Positions 51,001 to 58,945 of a stretch of 64,000 bases of DNA are shown piece after piece; position 1 is the first letter of the stretch; each line of letters starts with the position of its first letter. The position numbers and the translations under genes are program-made. The notes under the pieces are model-generated. The model did no database searches. It was not told where the DNA came from and saw only the letters and a program-made list of their open reading frames with translations. The stretch is taken from NCBI GenBank assembly GCA_042568205.1, contig JBHPJE010000006.1, positions 1 through 64,000 on the forward strand. The letters are read 5' to 3'. The stretch comes from JAUVDZ01 sp042568205. Its GTDB lineage: Bacteria; Patescibacteriota; Gracilibacteria; UBA1369; PNNO01.

Positions 51001-51082
51001 CTGCTTGCTGTGAGAAGAGCCTCTTTGAGGATCATCGAACAGGAAGAGGACTTACTTCGAGCCGATAGGCGAGAAGAATCCC
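51001..51082 (+). ncRNA. Candidate structured RNA, copy B (two-hairpin, tRNA-linked)
   Basis: This copy has the same architecture as 288-373: CTG/CAG at the base (51001-51003, 51040-51042), a conserved TGCT internal loop, GTGA (51010-51013) with TCAT (51032-51035), and a CCTC-TTT-GAGG tip. The second hairpin has CTTC/GAAG (51055-51058, 51073-51076), tandem GA/GA, and GCC-GATA-GGC. Compared with copy A, an A-U pair became G-C and a C-G pair became U-A. A partial third motif (ACTTGCTAC, CAAAGAGG) and TTTTT follow at 51082-51104. Confidence 0.6.
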
Positions 51083-51103
51083 ACTTGCTACAAAGAGGTC
51101 TTT

Positions 51104-52987
51104 TTAAAAGCTGACAAAATCCGTTCCAGTAGTTCCTTCAGTAGGAGTTATTAGATTTCCATCTTCATCATATTCAGCAGGAGCTATTGGATTCCCATCT
51201 TCATCATATTCTACAAGTCCGAGGTCGTCAGTACCATATAAATCTAACGCACCTTCATCTGCTACTTCCCAATCTCCCATTGTAGTTAAGTCAAAATTTT
51301 CTGGGATTCCAGTGTGCCCACCATATGAATTAAAGCCTTGATACACCTTGTCTAGATTTTGTAATTCAATTGAATCATCAAGAGTATCTACATAATCTGC
51401 CTTTATTAACTTTAGCTCTGCAACAGTTACTCCTTCTTCTTCAGCTTCTAGATTTACAACTCTGGTCATTTCATTTCTAAATAAATTTGCTGCTGCTTTT
51501 TTAATTGCCTCAGCTCTATCATCACCACCTGTTAATTTTCGTAATTCAGTATTAATGTATTTGCAATGACTTAGATTGAAAGTTTTTAAAATATTTGCAG
51601 CTTGATAAACATCGCCGGTAATAATAGTTTCTAAATTTCCTTTATTTGATAGGAAAATTTTTAATGCGTCTAAATTTTTAGGCGCAAATTGTACTTCCCC
51701 ACCACCTTCAGTTCCACCACCTTCAAGACCAGCACCTTTACCACCACCTTCAAGTCCTGCAGCTCTGCCAGGAGGTGTTGTCCCAAGATTTCCAGTACCT
51801 TTAGTAAGCCCACCTTTTGCCCCAGCAGGAAGTGTTTGAGGTTTATTTGCCCCTCCTTTTGCTTTGTCTGCAGCAGCACCTGCAAGTTTTGCTTTGTCTC
51901 CAGCACCACCTGTAAGTTTTACCTTATCTCCAGCTCCTTTTGCACCTGCATTAGGACCGCCTTTAGCATTCCCTTTACCTTTCGGTTTTGGCACTCTCCC
52001 TTCAAATTGCCCAAATAAACCACTAATAGCCCTTCTAGCTTTTGCTTCTTGTGGACTTTCTCCTGGTTTTCTTGGTGTTAACGGTGGAGTATTGACACCA
52101 CCAGTTTTTGGTCGAGTAGCGCCTTTTTTAAATTTATTTAAATATGCACCTTCTTCTTTACTATTTTTAATTTTATCCAATATTTTTTGAAATGCTGGAA
52201 TTGTAATTAATTTTTCTAGTGGAGCTTCTTGTTTTACTAAATCTGGTAGGGATTTGATAAATGCTGCTAAATTTGCACTTCCTCCTGCAAAAAATGCTGA
52301 AATTTCTGATTTTATCATGCCTTTCACACTTTTTACCATATCTTTGTCATAACCTGGCGAACCTTCATCATCAAATTTAGGATAATCTGATGCAAAATCC
52401 ACTAATACCATGTCATAAGTATCTTTCTCAGCTTGTTCATTAAAATATGCTTGCACTTTTAATGAATCTTCAGCATCGGATTTAACTAAAGCTTCTGTTT
52501 TAATTTCTCTTTGAAGTGTTTTATACATTCGTAGGATTTTTTTCATTTGTTCAACATTTGGTTTTGTATGGCGTAAAAGCAGACTTAATTGATCAGTACG
52601 AGTAATAATCGTAAAAGAAAAAGTTGTTAATTTTGATGATATTTTTGTTCTATCGTTAAGATTTGGAAGAGTAGATTTTAATGTTTTAGTTCTATCAAAA
52701 TAAGTTGATGCAATACTGAAGACATCAGGATCTATTAAATTATTTGCATTTAATATTGAAAGAGCTTGCACATGATTATTTGCAGTTATTGCTTTAGAAA
52801 GATCATCTTGCAATCGTTTATATTGATCTGCTCTAATTTTAAGGTTTTCATAACCTTGTTTTACAAGAAGATCTTCTCCTTCTTTCCCTTCTTGTTCTTT
52901 TGCTTTTGCCTTTGGACCTTCTCCACCAGGAGCCTTATAAACCAACTTAGAAGGTACAAATAGAGTGAAATTGTTTAAATAAAACAT
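51104..52987 (-). CDS. Hypothetical 627-aa protein with N-terminal LVYKAPGGEGP motif and low-complexity middle
   Basis: No family is recognised. The first 30 residues (NNFTLFVPSKLVYKAPGGEG) resemble the start of the protein at 27643. Residues 40-290 are helical and charged. Residues 300-430 are Gly/Ala/Lys/Pro-rich, with short repeats (GAGDKVKLTG, GAGDKAKLAG, GLEGGGKGAGLEGGG) and probably disordered. Residues 435-540 are a second helical domain. The tail is acidic, with two copies of a 12-residue unit (EYDEDGN). It has a good promoter on its own strand and ends close behind the RNA candidate. Disorder plus short repeats suggests a scaffold or surface protein; this is inference. Confidence 0.7.
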   Translation of the reverse strand: MFYLNNFTLFVPSKLVYKAPGGEGPKAKAKEQEGKEGEDLLVKQGYENLKIRADQYKRLQDDLSKAITANNHVQALSILNANNLIDPDVFSIASTYFDRTKTLKSTLPNLNDRTKISSKLTTFSFTIITRTDQLSLLLRHTKPNVEQMKKILRMYKTLQREIKTEALVKSDAEDSLKVQAYFNEQAEKDTYDMVLVDFASDYPKFDDEGSPGYDKDMVKSVKGMIKSEISAFFAGGSANLAAFIKSLPDLVKQEAPLEKLITIPAFQKILDKIKNSKEEGAYLNKFKKGATRPKTGGVNTPPLTPRKPGESPQEAKARRAISGLFGQFEGRVPKPKGKGNAKGGPNAGAKGAGDKVKLTGGAGDKAKLAGAAADKAKGGANKPQTLPAGAKGGLTKGTGNLGTTPPGRAAGLEGGGKGAGLEGGGTEGGGEVQFAPKNLDALKIFLSNKGNLETIITGDVYQAANILKTFNLSHCKYINTELRKLTGGDDRAEAIKKAAANLFRNEMTRVVNLEAEEEGVTVAELKLIKADYVDTLDDSIELQNLDKVYQGFNSYGGHTGIPENFDLTTMGDWEVADEGALDLYGTDDLGLVEYDEDGNPIAPAEYDEDGNLITPTEGTTGTDFVSF

Positions 52988-53017
52988 ATTTTTGGTTTTT
53001 ATCTTTACCTAGCTTTG

Positions 53018-53046
53018 ATTATACCATAAAATGTAGCATTTGCCAA
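53018..53046 (-). promoter_or_regulatory. Promoter of the 627-aa protein gene
   Basis: Minus-strand TTGGCA (53041-53046), a 17-base spacer and TATAAT (53018-53023) preceded by ATGG. Confidence 0.65.
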
Positions 53047-53130
53047 GCGGTAGGATTGCTCTAGGATCAATTTTTGTATGGAATTATTTTTGATTTTCAT
53101 GTAGTTTATCGCTGAAATTAACCTTATCCT

Positions 53131-53694
53131 ATGCAAATAACTTTAGACAAAGCACGCGAAATCCTTCCTAAATATCTCAAAGATCCAAATAACCTAACTC
53201 ATTCACGTGAAAGTGAGGTTGTTATGGCTGCTTTAGCAAAACGCCTCAACGAAGACTCCGAAAAATGGGCAATTGCTGGCCTTCTTCATGATCTTGATTG
53301 GGAGCAGACATCTGAAGATCCAAGCAAACACGGCCACACAACTTTCGATATTTTAAAAGAAGAAGGAATCGAACTTCCAGAAGATATGGCTCACGCAATC
53401 CAAAGCCACAATGAACAATATACAGGAGTTAAACGTGAATCTAATTTTGATTATGCCCTTGCTGCAGGCGAAAGCGTGACTGGCTTAATTTACGCCTATG
53501 CTTTAATGCGTCCAACAAATCTCGAAGGAATGAAAGCAAAATCTCTTAATAAAAAGTTTAAAGATAAGAAATTTGCAGCAAATGTTAGTCGTGAATTTAT
53601 AAATGATATAGAAAAAACCGGTATTGAAAGAAGCGAATTCTTTACAATCGCAATTGGAGCGATGAATGAGATTTCAGGAGAGATTGGATTTTAA
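53131..53694 (+). CDS. HD-domain phosphohydrolase-like protein
   Basis: The protein has 187 residues. The HD signature is visible: His in LTHSRESEVVMAAL, LLHDLDWEQT (the HD pair), GHTTFDIL, and AIQSHNEQYTG. This fits the metal-dependent phosphohydrolase superfamily, in the subgroup annotated as predicted hydrolases of the HDIG type. Substrates of such proteins range from nucleotides to nucleic-acid ends, and the actual one cannot be inferred. It is a single gene, convergent with the Cys-rich protein gene (four-base overlap). Confidence 0.8.
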   Translation: MQITLDKAREILPKYLKDPNNLTHSRESEVVMAALAKRLNEDSEKWAIAGLLHDLDWEQTSEDPSKHGHTTFDILKEEGIELPEDMAHAIQSHNEQYTGVKRESNFDYALAAGESVTGLIYAYALMRPTNLEGMKAKSLNKKFKDKKFAANVSREFINDIEKTGIERSEFFTIAIGAMNEISGEIGF

Positions 53695-55337
53695 TATACC
53701 TCAGCCAAATAGCATTTCTCGCAGTATACTTTTTCCGGTCGATCATCCGAATATGATGATTGTATCTCATCACTACACTTATCGCAGGCCCTTTTAAAAA
53801 CTCTGCGTGGATTTCGGATTAACTGTCTTTCCATATGTCTTTCAAAAGGAGTGAGCCGAGGTAAAGGCAATCCAAAACGTTTATAAAATTCTAATTCTTG
53901 AGGAATAATTTTAAACAATTCTCCGCTTTTTTCACTACTTATTGCCCATTTCAAAATTTCATCATCTACTTCTTCAATGCCAGGTAAATCGCTAGCATTA
54001 ACTGTTTTTTCAATATCTGGCATTTTAAATTCACGATCTCGCCACTTCCAGCCTCTTTTTTCAACTTCATTTTTATCAAGTGGATGGAATTCGTAAGCAA
54101 GTGATTCGTTGTAGCCATAGTTTGATAGTGTTTGAGGAAAGAATTCACCCCATTCGCCTGTTTTTTTCATATGTTCGATGATTTTATCACGCAATTTTTT
54201 ATATTCTTTTTCGCTGTATTGTTTGTTGAGGATGCAGTATTTTTTTCGCTTCAATCCTACACATCCAAAAAGATCATTTGAGTAATAGCAAAGGTCACTA
54301 TATTGAACATTATGACAATAAAATATGAACATTGAGAACTGTATATTATTCACTCCGAGGTTACTTAAAACATCTAAAAGAAGCTCAGGACTGTAATAAA
54401 TATTATTTGCATCGTATGTTGAAATAGCATCACCTTCTGCGCAATAAGCACAATCTTCAGAGTTTTGCATATCAAAACAAAGATTCATATTTTTATCATC
54501 TTTGAGATTATCCCCAGTGCAATTTTCACAATTGATTATGTTTACTCCTTTATGAATTGCATTTTTTTTCATCATCTCTACACACATTTCGTATGCTTTT
54601 TGATAAGCGTTGTAATTGTTTAAATTTAATTCTTTTAATTTAGCTTCATATTCTTCTTTAGTGTGTTGTTTGTTGAAAATATAATATTCTTTGTTTCTTA
54701 AGTTGTATGAGAATAAGCAATTTTTACATCCTCTTAAATCAAAGCAGAAGTGGCATTCGCTACAATTCTCTAATTGATATGAATTAATACAATGATAGCA
54801 TTTACTTACATTTATACATCCATAACAAAGTTCGCAATTCCAAATATAATCTGAATCCATTATGTTGTTATTGCTTTGGCATAAACGGCTATAATAACAG
54901 TCTTCTGATTTTTCAGCAGCAGAAATTAAATAACAGTTTTTACAATTTCCAATATAACTGTTGTAATCACAGTTGATTGAATCAATGATCACCATTGATA
55001 ATCTAGGTGCTTTATCTCTAACCTCTTTAAATTGTTCAATAAAAGGTCTATTAAAGTCGAAGTCCCGACCATATTGTATTGCATCATCTTTATCATCAAA
55101 AAAACAATCACTACATAAACTTTTAAAAGGCGAATCAGGAGCATAGGAGGTTACTATACTTTTTTCACAAAATCCACATTTGGCTTTATAAAGCGAAGTT
55201 TCATTTCTAAAGCTTAGCCTTCTTTGCTCACGACAAGGCGGACAAAGTTTAGGGTCCGGTGCGTCAAATTTCTTATAAAATTCATGATCCTGTGGACGAA
55301 TTTCAAATTCTGATGAGCATTGTTTGCAGTTGGACAT
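53691..55337 (-). CDS. Large Cys-rich zinc-ribbon repeat protein (548 aa)
   Basis: The protein begins with a zinc ribbon (CKQCSSEFEIRPQD, CPPCREQRRLSFRNE) and a second one (CGFCEKSI, CSDCFF). Residues 120-330 contain many repeats of the type NCKNCYLI, CYYSRLC, NCELCYGC, CYHC, CSECHFC and CKNC. Spaced Cys pairs repeating about every 8-20 residues suggest a solenoid or beta-helix lined with metal sites. The C-terminus has another ribbon (CDKCSDEI, CEKCYL), so the protein starts and ends with related domains. I recall that comparable proteins are widespread in Patescibacteria; the function is unknown. Metal storage or protein-protein binding are possible. Confidence 0.7.
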   Translation of the reverse strand: MSNCKQCSSEFEIRPQDHEFYKKFDAPDPKLCPPCREQRRLSFRNETSLYKAKCGFCEKSIVTSYAPDSPFKSLCSDCFFDDKDDAIQYGRDFDFNRPFIEQFKEVRDKAPRLSMVIIDSINCDYNSYIGNCKNCYLISAAEKSEDCYYSRLCQSNNNIMDSDYIWNCELCYGCINVSKCYHCINSYQLENCSECHFCFDLRGCKNCLFSYNLRNKEYYIFNKQHTKEEYEAKLKELNLNNYNAYQKAYEMCVEMMKKNAIHKGVNIINCENCTGDNLKDDKNMNLCFDMQNSEDCAYCAEGDAISTYDANNIYYSPELLLDVLSNLGVNNIQFSMFIFYCHNVQYSDLCYYSNDLFGCVGLKRKKYCILNKQYSEKEYKKLRDKIIEHMKKTGEWGEFFPQTLSNYGYNESLAYEFHPLDKNEVEKRGWKWRDREFKMPDIEKTVNASDLPGIEEVDDEILKWAISSEKSGELFKIIPQELEFYKRFGLPLPRLTPFERHMERQLIRNPRRVFKRACDKCSDEIQSSYSDDRPEKVYCEKCYLAEVY

Positions 55338-55394
55338 GTTTAAAAGCCTTAAAGTGAATTAAGTATAAATATATTTATTAGTTAAGGCAAATTA

Positions 55395-56531
55395 CTAGAT
55401 TATCCTTTTTTCTAACAATCCCTTACCTGTATTAATATCAATTATCTGATCTTCTTCACCAATTCGTCCTTCTTCAATATCCTGAATTGCTAAAGCCATT
55501 CCTGCAGCACCTGATTTTTCAGCTTTAATACCTTTTTCTTTGAATAGCCGATGTGCTTCTTCTAAATGTTTTTCATCAAAATTTTCAACTCCTGTTTTGT
55601 CACCAGTAAGCTGAAAAGGAGTACAAGTTTTAACTTCTTCTCTTTGATATATTAAAAATGGTTTATGAGGTGCAGTTAATTTATCAGCTTTACTATCCAA
55701 TTGTTCAGGCTCAGCACCATGTAGACTCGTTCTAAGTAATAGCATTGGATCAATTTTTAATCTTGGATCTGGAGATAGACCTTGAAGATGTCTTTTTATT
55801 GATTGTACTTGCCAATATAGTAGAGATTCAAATAAACGACCTGATCCATATGGCATATAAATATGTTTTTGTGCCTCAGGATTTGGATCAAGTTGATTAA
55901 AAACTTCATGTGCTAACCAATCATAGAACACAGCCTGTGGTTCAATTGTTTGATCTGAAGTAATATCTTTTCCTTCGGTATTATTTGTTAATCTTAAAAT
56001 TTCTTTACCACTTAATTCACTTTTTAGTTCTGCTCTATAAATATTCGCATATAATTTTTCTAATTCAGTAATAATAGCTTCATTAGTCCCTTCTCCTATT
56101 AAAATTCTAGGAGGTGGAAGATCATATTTCTTGAAAACTTCAGCAACTGCTCTTCCTGCATTTCCTGAAGTAATAATGCTTAAAGATGGGACAGACATTT
56201 GTCTGATTTCAGATTCAGAGAGACCTTTTAATAAACAAGCTCTTGCTAAATCCCTATATAAACATGCCATTTCCCAGGCTGGTCTGTCTTTCATTGTTCC
56301 AGTAGGATTTGCAGATTCATCTTTAACAAGGATTTTTCGTCCTTTATATTGAACTTCATGCGTTGGAGTTGCATTCCATTCCGGATGATCAGGATCATTT
56401 TCGCTTAAAAGGGGAATTCCTTTTGCCCAATTTTGTACTAATTTTGGATTTAATGTACTCGGAAAAGGTAATTCTTTTACAACAAAAATATCGCTTTTTT
56501 TATGCCTTTCTTTTGAATGAATTTCAGTCAT
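55395..56531 (-). CDS. PLP-dependent fold-type II enzyme, threonine-synthase-like
   Basis: The protein has 378 residues. The PLP lysine lies in NPTGTMKDRPA, the phosphate-binding loop is SGNAGRAVA, and near the C-terminus a SGAAGMAL motif precedes TGKGL, the layout of threonine synthase and threonine dehydratase. Substitutions relative to standard threonine synthase (TMKDR for SFKDR) and long insertions near residues 180-290 make the substrate uncertain; a dehydratase or diaminopropionate-lyase-like activity is possible. No homoserine kinase or dehydrogenase is nearby. It stands alone, just beside the G+C-rich island. Confidence 0.75.
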   Translation of the reverse strand: MTEIHSKERHKKSDIFVVKELPFPSTLNPKLVQNWAKGIPLLSENDPDHPEWNATPTHEVQYKGRKILVKDESANPTGTMKDRPAWEMACLYRDLARACLLKGLSESEIRQMSVPSLSIITSGNAGRAVAEVFKKYDLPPPRILIGEGTNEAIITELEKLYANIYRAELKSELSGKEILRLTNNTEGKDITSDQTIEPQAVFYDWLAHEVFNQLDPNPEAQKHIYMPYGSGRLFESLLYWQVQSIKRHLQGLSPDPRLKIDPMLLLRTSLHGAEPEQLDSKADKLTAPHKPFLIYQREEVKTCTPFQLTGDKTGVENFDEKHLEEAHRLFKEKGIKAEKSGAAGMALAIQDIEEGRIGEEDQIIDINTGKGLLEKRII

Positions 56532-56594
56532 ATATATAAGTTGATTGTTTTGGGGATCCTAGCTGGCGGGAAGTGTGCTAGGAAGGAAAGGAGG

Positions 56595-57110
56595 CTAGTA
56601 GTTCGGGTTGAACCACAAGGGGGGCTGGTCCGTGCTGATGTCGTTGTAGACGTCGTCGCCGTTCTCGGTGTGGGCGTAGATGCTGGTGAGGACCAGCAGG
56701 TGCCACGGGCCCGTGATCGGGAAGGGCATGGCCATGGTTTCGTTCTGCTCGAGCCAGATGTCCGTGCAGTTGACGATGAGGACCATCTCGCTGGGATCGT
56801 CGCCGTACATGAGGTTGCAGTTCTCCGGGATCTCCATGTCCACATCGTCGTCAGCGACCATGGTGAACCGGAAGACCTGGACGTTGACCGCATCCGGGCC
56901 GATGTTGGTGACCTTGACCTCGGGATCGTCAGTGATGCTCCAGGAGTCGCCGGGGTAACCGACTTCCAGGAACGCCCTGAGCCGGATCGAGTCGTCGCCC
57001 GCACCCACGGAGTTGTGACAGCCTGGTGCGGTCAAGAGGATGACCGGCAGGAGGATGGCCACCGCGCCGATGGCGAGGTAGAGGCTCTTGTTGGTGTTGT
57101 TGTTCTGCAT
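56595..57110 (-). CDS. G+C-rich putative lipoprotein (171 aa)
   Basis: The protein has a basic, Asn-rich start, a hydrophobic core (LYLAIGAVAILLPVILL) and a lipobox-like LLTAPGC at residues 25-31, so it is likely an exported lipid-anchored protein. The rest is acidic and beta-rich (VKVTNIGPDAVNVQVFRF, EMVLIVNC), compatible with an immunoglobulin-like fold. Codon use is C/G-ending throughout, unlike the genome around it. AAAGGA precedes the ATG by a normal Shine-Dalgarno distance. The family is not recognised. Composition, ribosome binding site and flanking inverted repeats mark it as foreign. Confidence 0.65.
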   Translation of the reverse strand: MQNNNTNKSLYLAIGAVAILLPVILLTAPGCHNSVGAGDDSIRLRAFLEVGYPGDSWSITDDPEVKVTNIGPDAVNVQVFRFTMVADDDVDMEIPENCNLMYGDDPSEMVLIVNCTDIWLEQNETMAMPFPITGPWHLLVLTSIYAHTENGDDVYNDISTDQPPLWFNPNY

Positions 57111-57152
57111 TGTCGCGTCCTTTCGCCCTTATTTCAGGGACTTGGTTGGGTT

Positions 57153-57202
57153 CCTTACAGATGAGCAACCTATAAATTTTTATAAATTGGTTACCTGTAA
57201 GG
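57153..57202. other. Large hairpin upstream of the G+C-rich lipoprotein
   Basis: CCTTACAG (57153-57160) pairs with CTGTAAGG (57195-57202), with inner AACC/GGTT pairing and an A+T-rich tip. It lies in the leader or promoter of the lipoprotein gene and touches the right inverted repeat of the cassette. Confidence 0.5.
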
Positions 57203-57305
57203 CTTCCGCCAGCTAGTTGTCAAATTGCAAGAGCAAACATACTCAAGAAGAGTCATTTACTCTATATATACAAGAACACAATAATGACAGAAAGTTGTGG
57301 TTTTG

Positions 57306-57851
57306 TCAAGTGGTTATATCCTCCAATAACCTTTCAAACTCTATATACCCAGCAGCCTGATTGAAATGTCCGGCTCCTTTAACTAAAGTTACTTCAACAT
57401 TAAATTTATTAGCTAGTTTTTGAGCTGTTTCAACGTTCACATAAGGATCATTGTCAGATTCGTAAACCATGAACTTTTTACAATTTTTTCGGATTAACTG
57501 CCAATCAAACTCTTTATGTGAAAAAGTCTCCCAACTGGCATCATATTCATTTTCATCTGCTGATCCATAATATCCAGCCACCAAAAAAGCAGCTTTAACG
57601 CGATATTTTTCAACAACATTTAATGCAAACGGAACACCCAAACTATGCCCAATCAAAATCGTATCTTCATTCAAGTAGTCGTGGTACTCATCTAATACTT
57701 GAAGCCAATTCTCCAAAGTTTGTCCTTCAGGAGTCGGAAACTGAGGAATAATCACATTATATCCACGGCTCGAAAGCTCTTTTTTAAGCCAAGGAAACCA
57801 GTTTTCACCTGGATGCCCTCCAACACCGTGAAAAATAAATATGTTTTGCAT
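57306..57851 (-). CDS. Serine hydrolase, RBBP9/YdeN family
   Basis: The protein has 181 residues and an alpha/beta hydrolase fold. It starts FIFHGVGGHPGENWFPWL. The nucleophile is in IGHSLG (Ser near residue 69), the acid in ESDNDPYV (Asp near 132) and the His in GAGHFN (near 160), in the order and spacing of RBBP9/YdeN proteins. These are small cytoplasmic hydrolases of unclear natural substrate, and no lid domain is present. It is the last gene of the operon that begins with pgl, nine bases after the previous gene. Confidence 0.85.
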   Translation of the reverse strand: MQNIFIFHGVGGHPGENWFPWLKKELSSRGYNVIIPQFPTPEGQTLENWLQVLDEYHDYLNEDTILIGHSLGVPFALNVVEKYRVKAAFLVAGYYGSADENEYDASWETFSHKEFDWQLIRKNCKKFMVYESDNDPYVNVETAQKLANKFNVEVTLVKGAGHFNQAAGYIEFERLLEDITT

Positions 57852-57860
57852 AAAATTTAA

Positions 57861-58052
57861 TTATTTTTCCTCCTCTTCAACCTCTCCTCTTGAAAGCAGG
57901 CTCCAACCTGGATCAGCCAAAACCCACTCAACTCTTTCTCCAAAATCAAACCATTTAGGAATTGGCATGCCTTTTCTTCGACGTCTAAAACCACATAGTG
58001 AACGCTCAGCCACTTTTTTAAGGACCTCTCCGTCATTTAATTTCTCAGTCAT
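57861..58052 (-). CDS. Small basic protein (63 aa)
   Basis: No family is recognised. The sequence is charged, with a basic centre (CGFRRRRKGMPIPKWF) and an acidic tail (GEVEEEEK). It fits exactly between dcd (11 bases) and the hydrolase gene (nine bases) on the same strand, which supports translation. The basic patch could bind nucleic acid; the role is unknown. Confidence 0.5.
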   Translation of the reverse strand: MTEKLNDGEVLKKVAERSLCGFRRRRKGMPIPKWFDFGERVEWVLADPGWSLLSRGEVEEEEK

Positions 58053-58063
58053 AATTTTTTTGG

Positions 58064-58594
58064 TTAAGTCTTATCCAAAAACACCCTACTCCCAACGCTC
58101 TTATCTTGCCCCTGGTATTTTCCGCGGTATGGATTTTCAGCGACCTGGTCCATTTTCGCAAAAACTAATTGGCAGATTCGCCGCCCTTTTTGTAATTTAA
58201 TTGGCAACGAATTAGCGTTATAGAGCTCTAAAGTTATCCGGCCTTCAAATCCAGGATCAACCCATCCTGCATTTTGAATAAACAGACCAATACGCCCGAT
58301 TGAGCTGCGGCCTTCAACAAAAGCAGTCAGATCATTTGGCAATTTAACATACTCAGCAATAGTTGCGAGCATAAAAGTATGAGGAGGAATCGTAATCGAA
58401 TCCCCCTCAATTTCTCTATATTGAATTTCGCTATCCAAAGTCAAAATATCCATTCGAGTATCATCAAGCATTAAATAATGATCGCCAAGACGACAGTCAA
58501 TTGATGCAGGCTGAATCGATTCGTCAGTGATTGGATCAACTACAAGCGATCCATCAGCAAGCATTGCTCGTAATGTTTTGTCAGATAAAATCAT
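58064..58594 (-). CDS. dcd: dCTP deaminase
   Basis: The protein has 176 residues. The trimeric dUTPase-like fold is marked by IQPASIDCRLGDHYLML, the active-site RSSIGRIGL, and NAGWVDPGFEGRITLELYN with the conserved Glu, and KGRRICQLVF. It deaminates dCTP to dUTP; whether it also cleaves dUTP cannot be told from the sequence. Its ATG overlaps the stop of the desulforedoxin-like gene (ATGA), so translation is coupled. Confidence 0.95.
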   Translation of the reverse strand: MILSDKTLRAMLADGSLVVDPITDESIQPASIDCRLGDHYLMLDDTRMDILTLDSEIQYREIEGDSITIPPHTFMLATIAEYVKLPNDLTAFVEGRSSIGRIGLFIQNAGWVDPGFEGRITLELYNANSLPIKLQKGRRICQLVFAKMDQVAENPYRGKYQGQDKSVGSRVFLDKT

Positions 58595-58722
58595 TCTTCA
58601 TTTTCGTTATCAATCAGTTCCATTGGCGCCATGCAGCACATTAATTGTCCGCCACCGACTTCAACTATTTCAACCATGTTTCCGCAGATGTTGCAGCGAT
58701 ATTTTTGGTCTTTTTCAATCAT
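58591..58722 (-). CDS. Desulforedoxin-like iron protein (43 aa)
   Basis: The protein has 43 residues. It shows the full desulforedoxin-type iron site: YRCNICGNMVEIVEVGGGQL, then MCCMAPME, that is CxxC plus a vicinal CC, the layout of the N-terminal domain of desulfoferrodoxin. It would bind one iron in a tetrahedral Cys site and act in electron transfer or oxygen defence. The superoxide reductase domain is absent. Its start lies one base after the upstream membrane-protein gene and its stop overlaps dcd, so it is firmly embedded in the operon. Confidence 0.8.
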   Translation of the reverse strand: MIEKDQKYRCNICGNMVEIVEVGGGQLMCCMAPMELIDNENEE

Positions 58723-58723
58723 T

Positions 58724-58942
58724 TTATAAGTTGATTAGGATTGCGAGTGCAGCATGAAATGTTGCAAACAAAACAGTGAACGATGATATCATAATATGAA
58801 CCTTCAATCCACTTTTCATTTTACCTTTAAAAACAAAATGTCCGATTATTGCTGAAGAAATCAACAATAAATAAGTGATAATTCCCAGCCACACTAGAAC
58901 TGAAAGTCCTAAAATTTTGTAAATAGCGATTTGTACAAACAT
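58724..58942 (-). CDS. Small membrane protein (72 aa) with spaced histidines
   Basis: The protein has 72 residues and two long hydrophobic helices (residues 8-35 and 46-71) joined by a basic loop (KGKMKSGLK). Histidines fall at IIGHFV, KVHIMI and ATFHAAL, a spacing reminiscent of heme-b-binding helices in small cytochrome b561-like or ferric-reductase-like proteins; this is only a resemblance. Next to a desulforedoxin-like protein, a membrane redox pair is conceivable. It starts three bases after the PEBP lipoprotein gene. Confidence 0.6.
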   Translation of the reverse strand: MFVQIAIYKILGLSVLVWLGIITYLLLISSAIIGHFVFKGKMKSGLKVHIMISSFTVLFATFHAALAILINL

Positions 58943-58945
58943 AGT

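Larger units (their letters stand above)
56559..57216. mobile_element. G+C-rich single-gene cassette bounded by inverted repeats
   Basis: CTAGCTGGCGGGAAG (56559-56573) and CTTCCGCCAGCTAG (57203-57216) are inverted copies, 14 matching bases with one extra G. They bracket about 640 bases that are sharply G+C-rich and hold one gene. At the left end CCTAGC/GCTAGG (56558-56563, 56577-56582) form an overlapping hairpin. No transposase is present, so it would be a non-autonomous element or a captured gene. No clear target-site duplication is seen. Confidence 0.45.

Noticed and set aside
51082..51104. Third full copy of the structured RNA
   Set aside because: Only the first motif (ACTTGCTAC) and an AGAGG stretch recur, with no room for either complete hairpin. 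It is a fragment or part of the terminator of copy B.
56517..57164. Long plus-strand and other minus-strand frames in the G+C-rich island
   Set aside because: High G+C removes stop codons in all frames. Only the frame at 56595-57110 has a signal peptide, lipobox and ribosome binding site.
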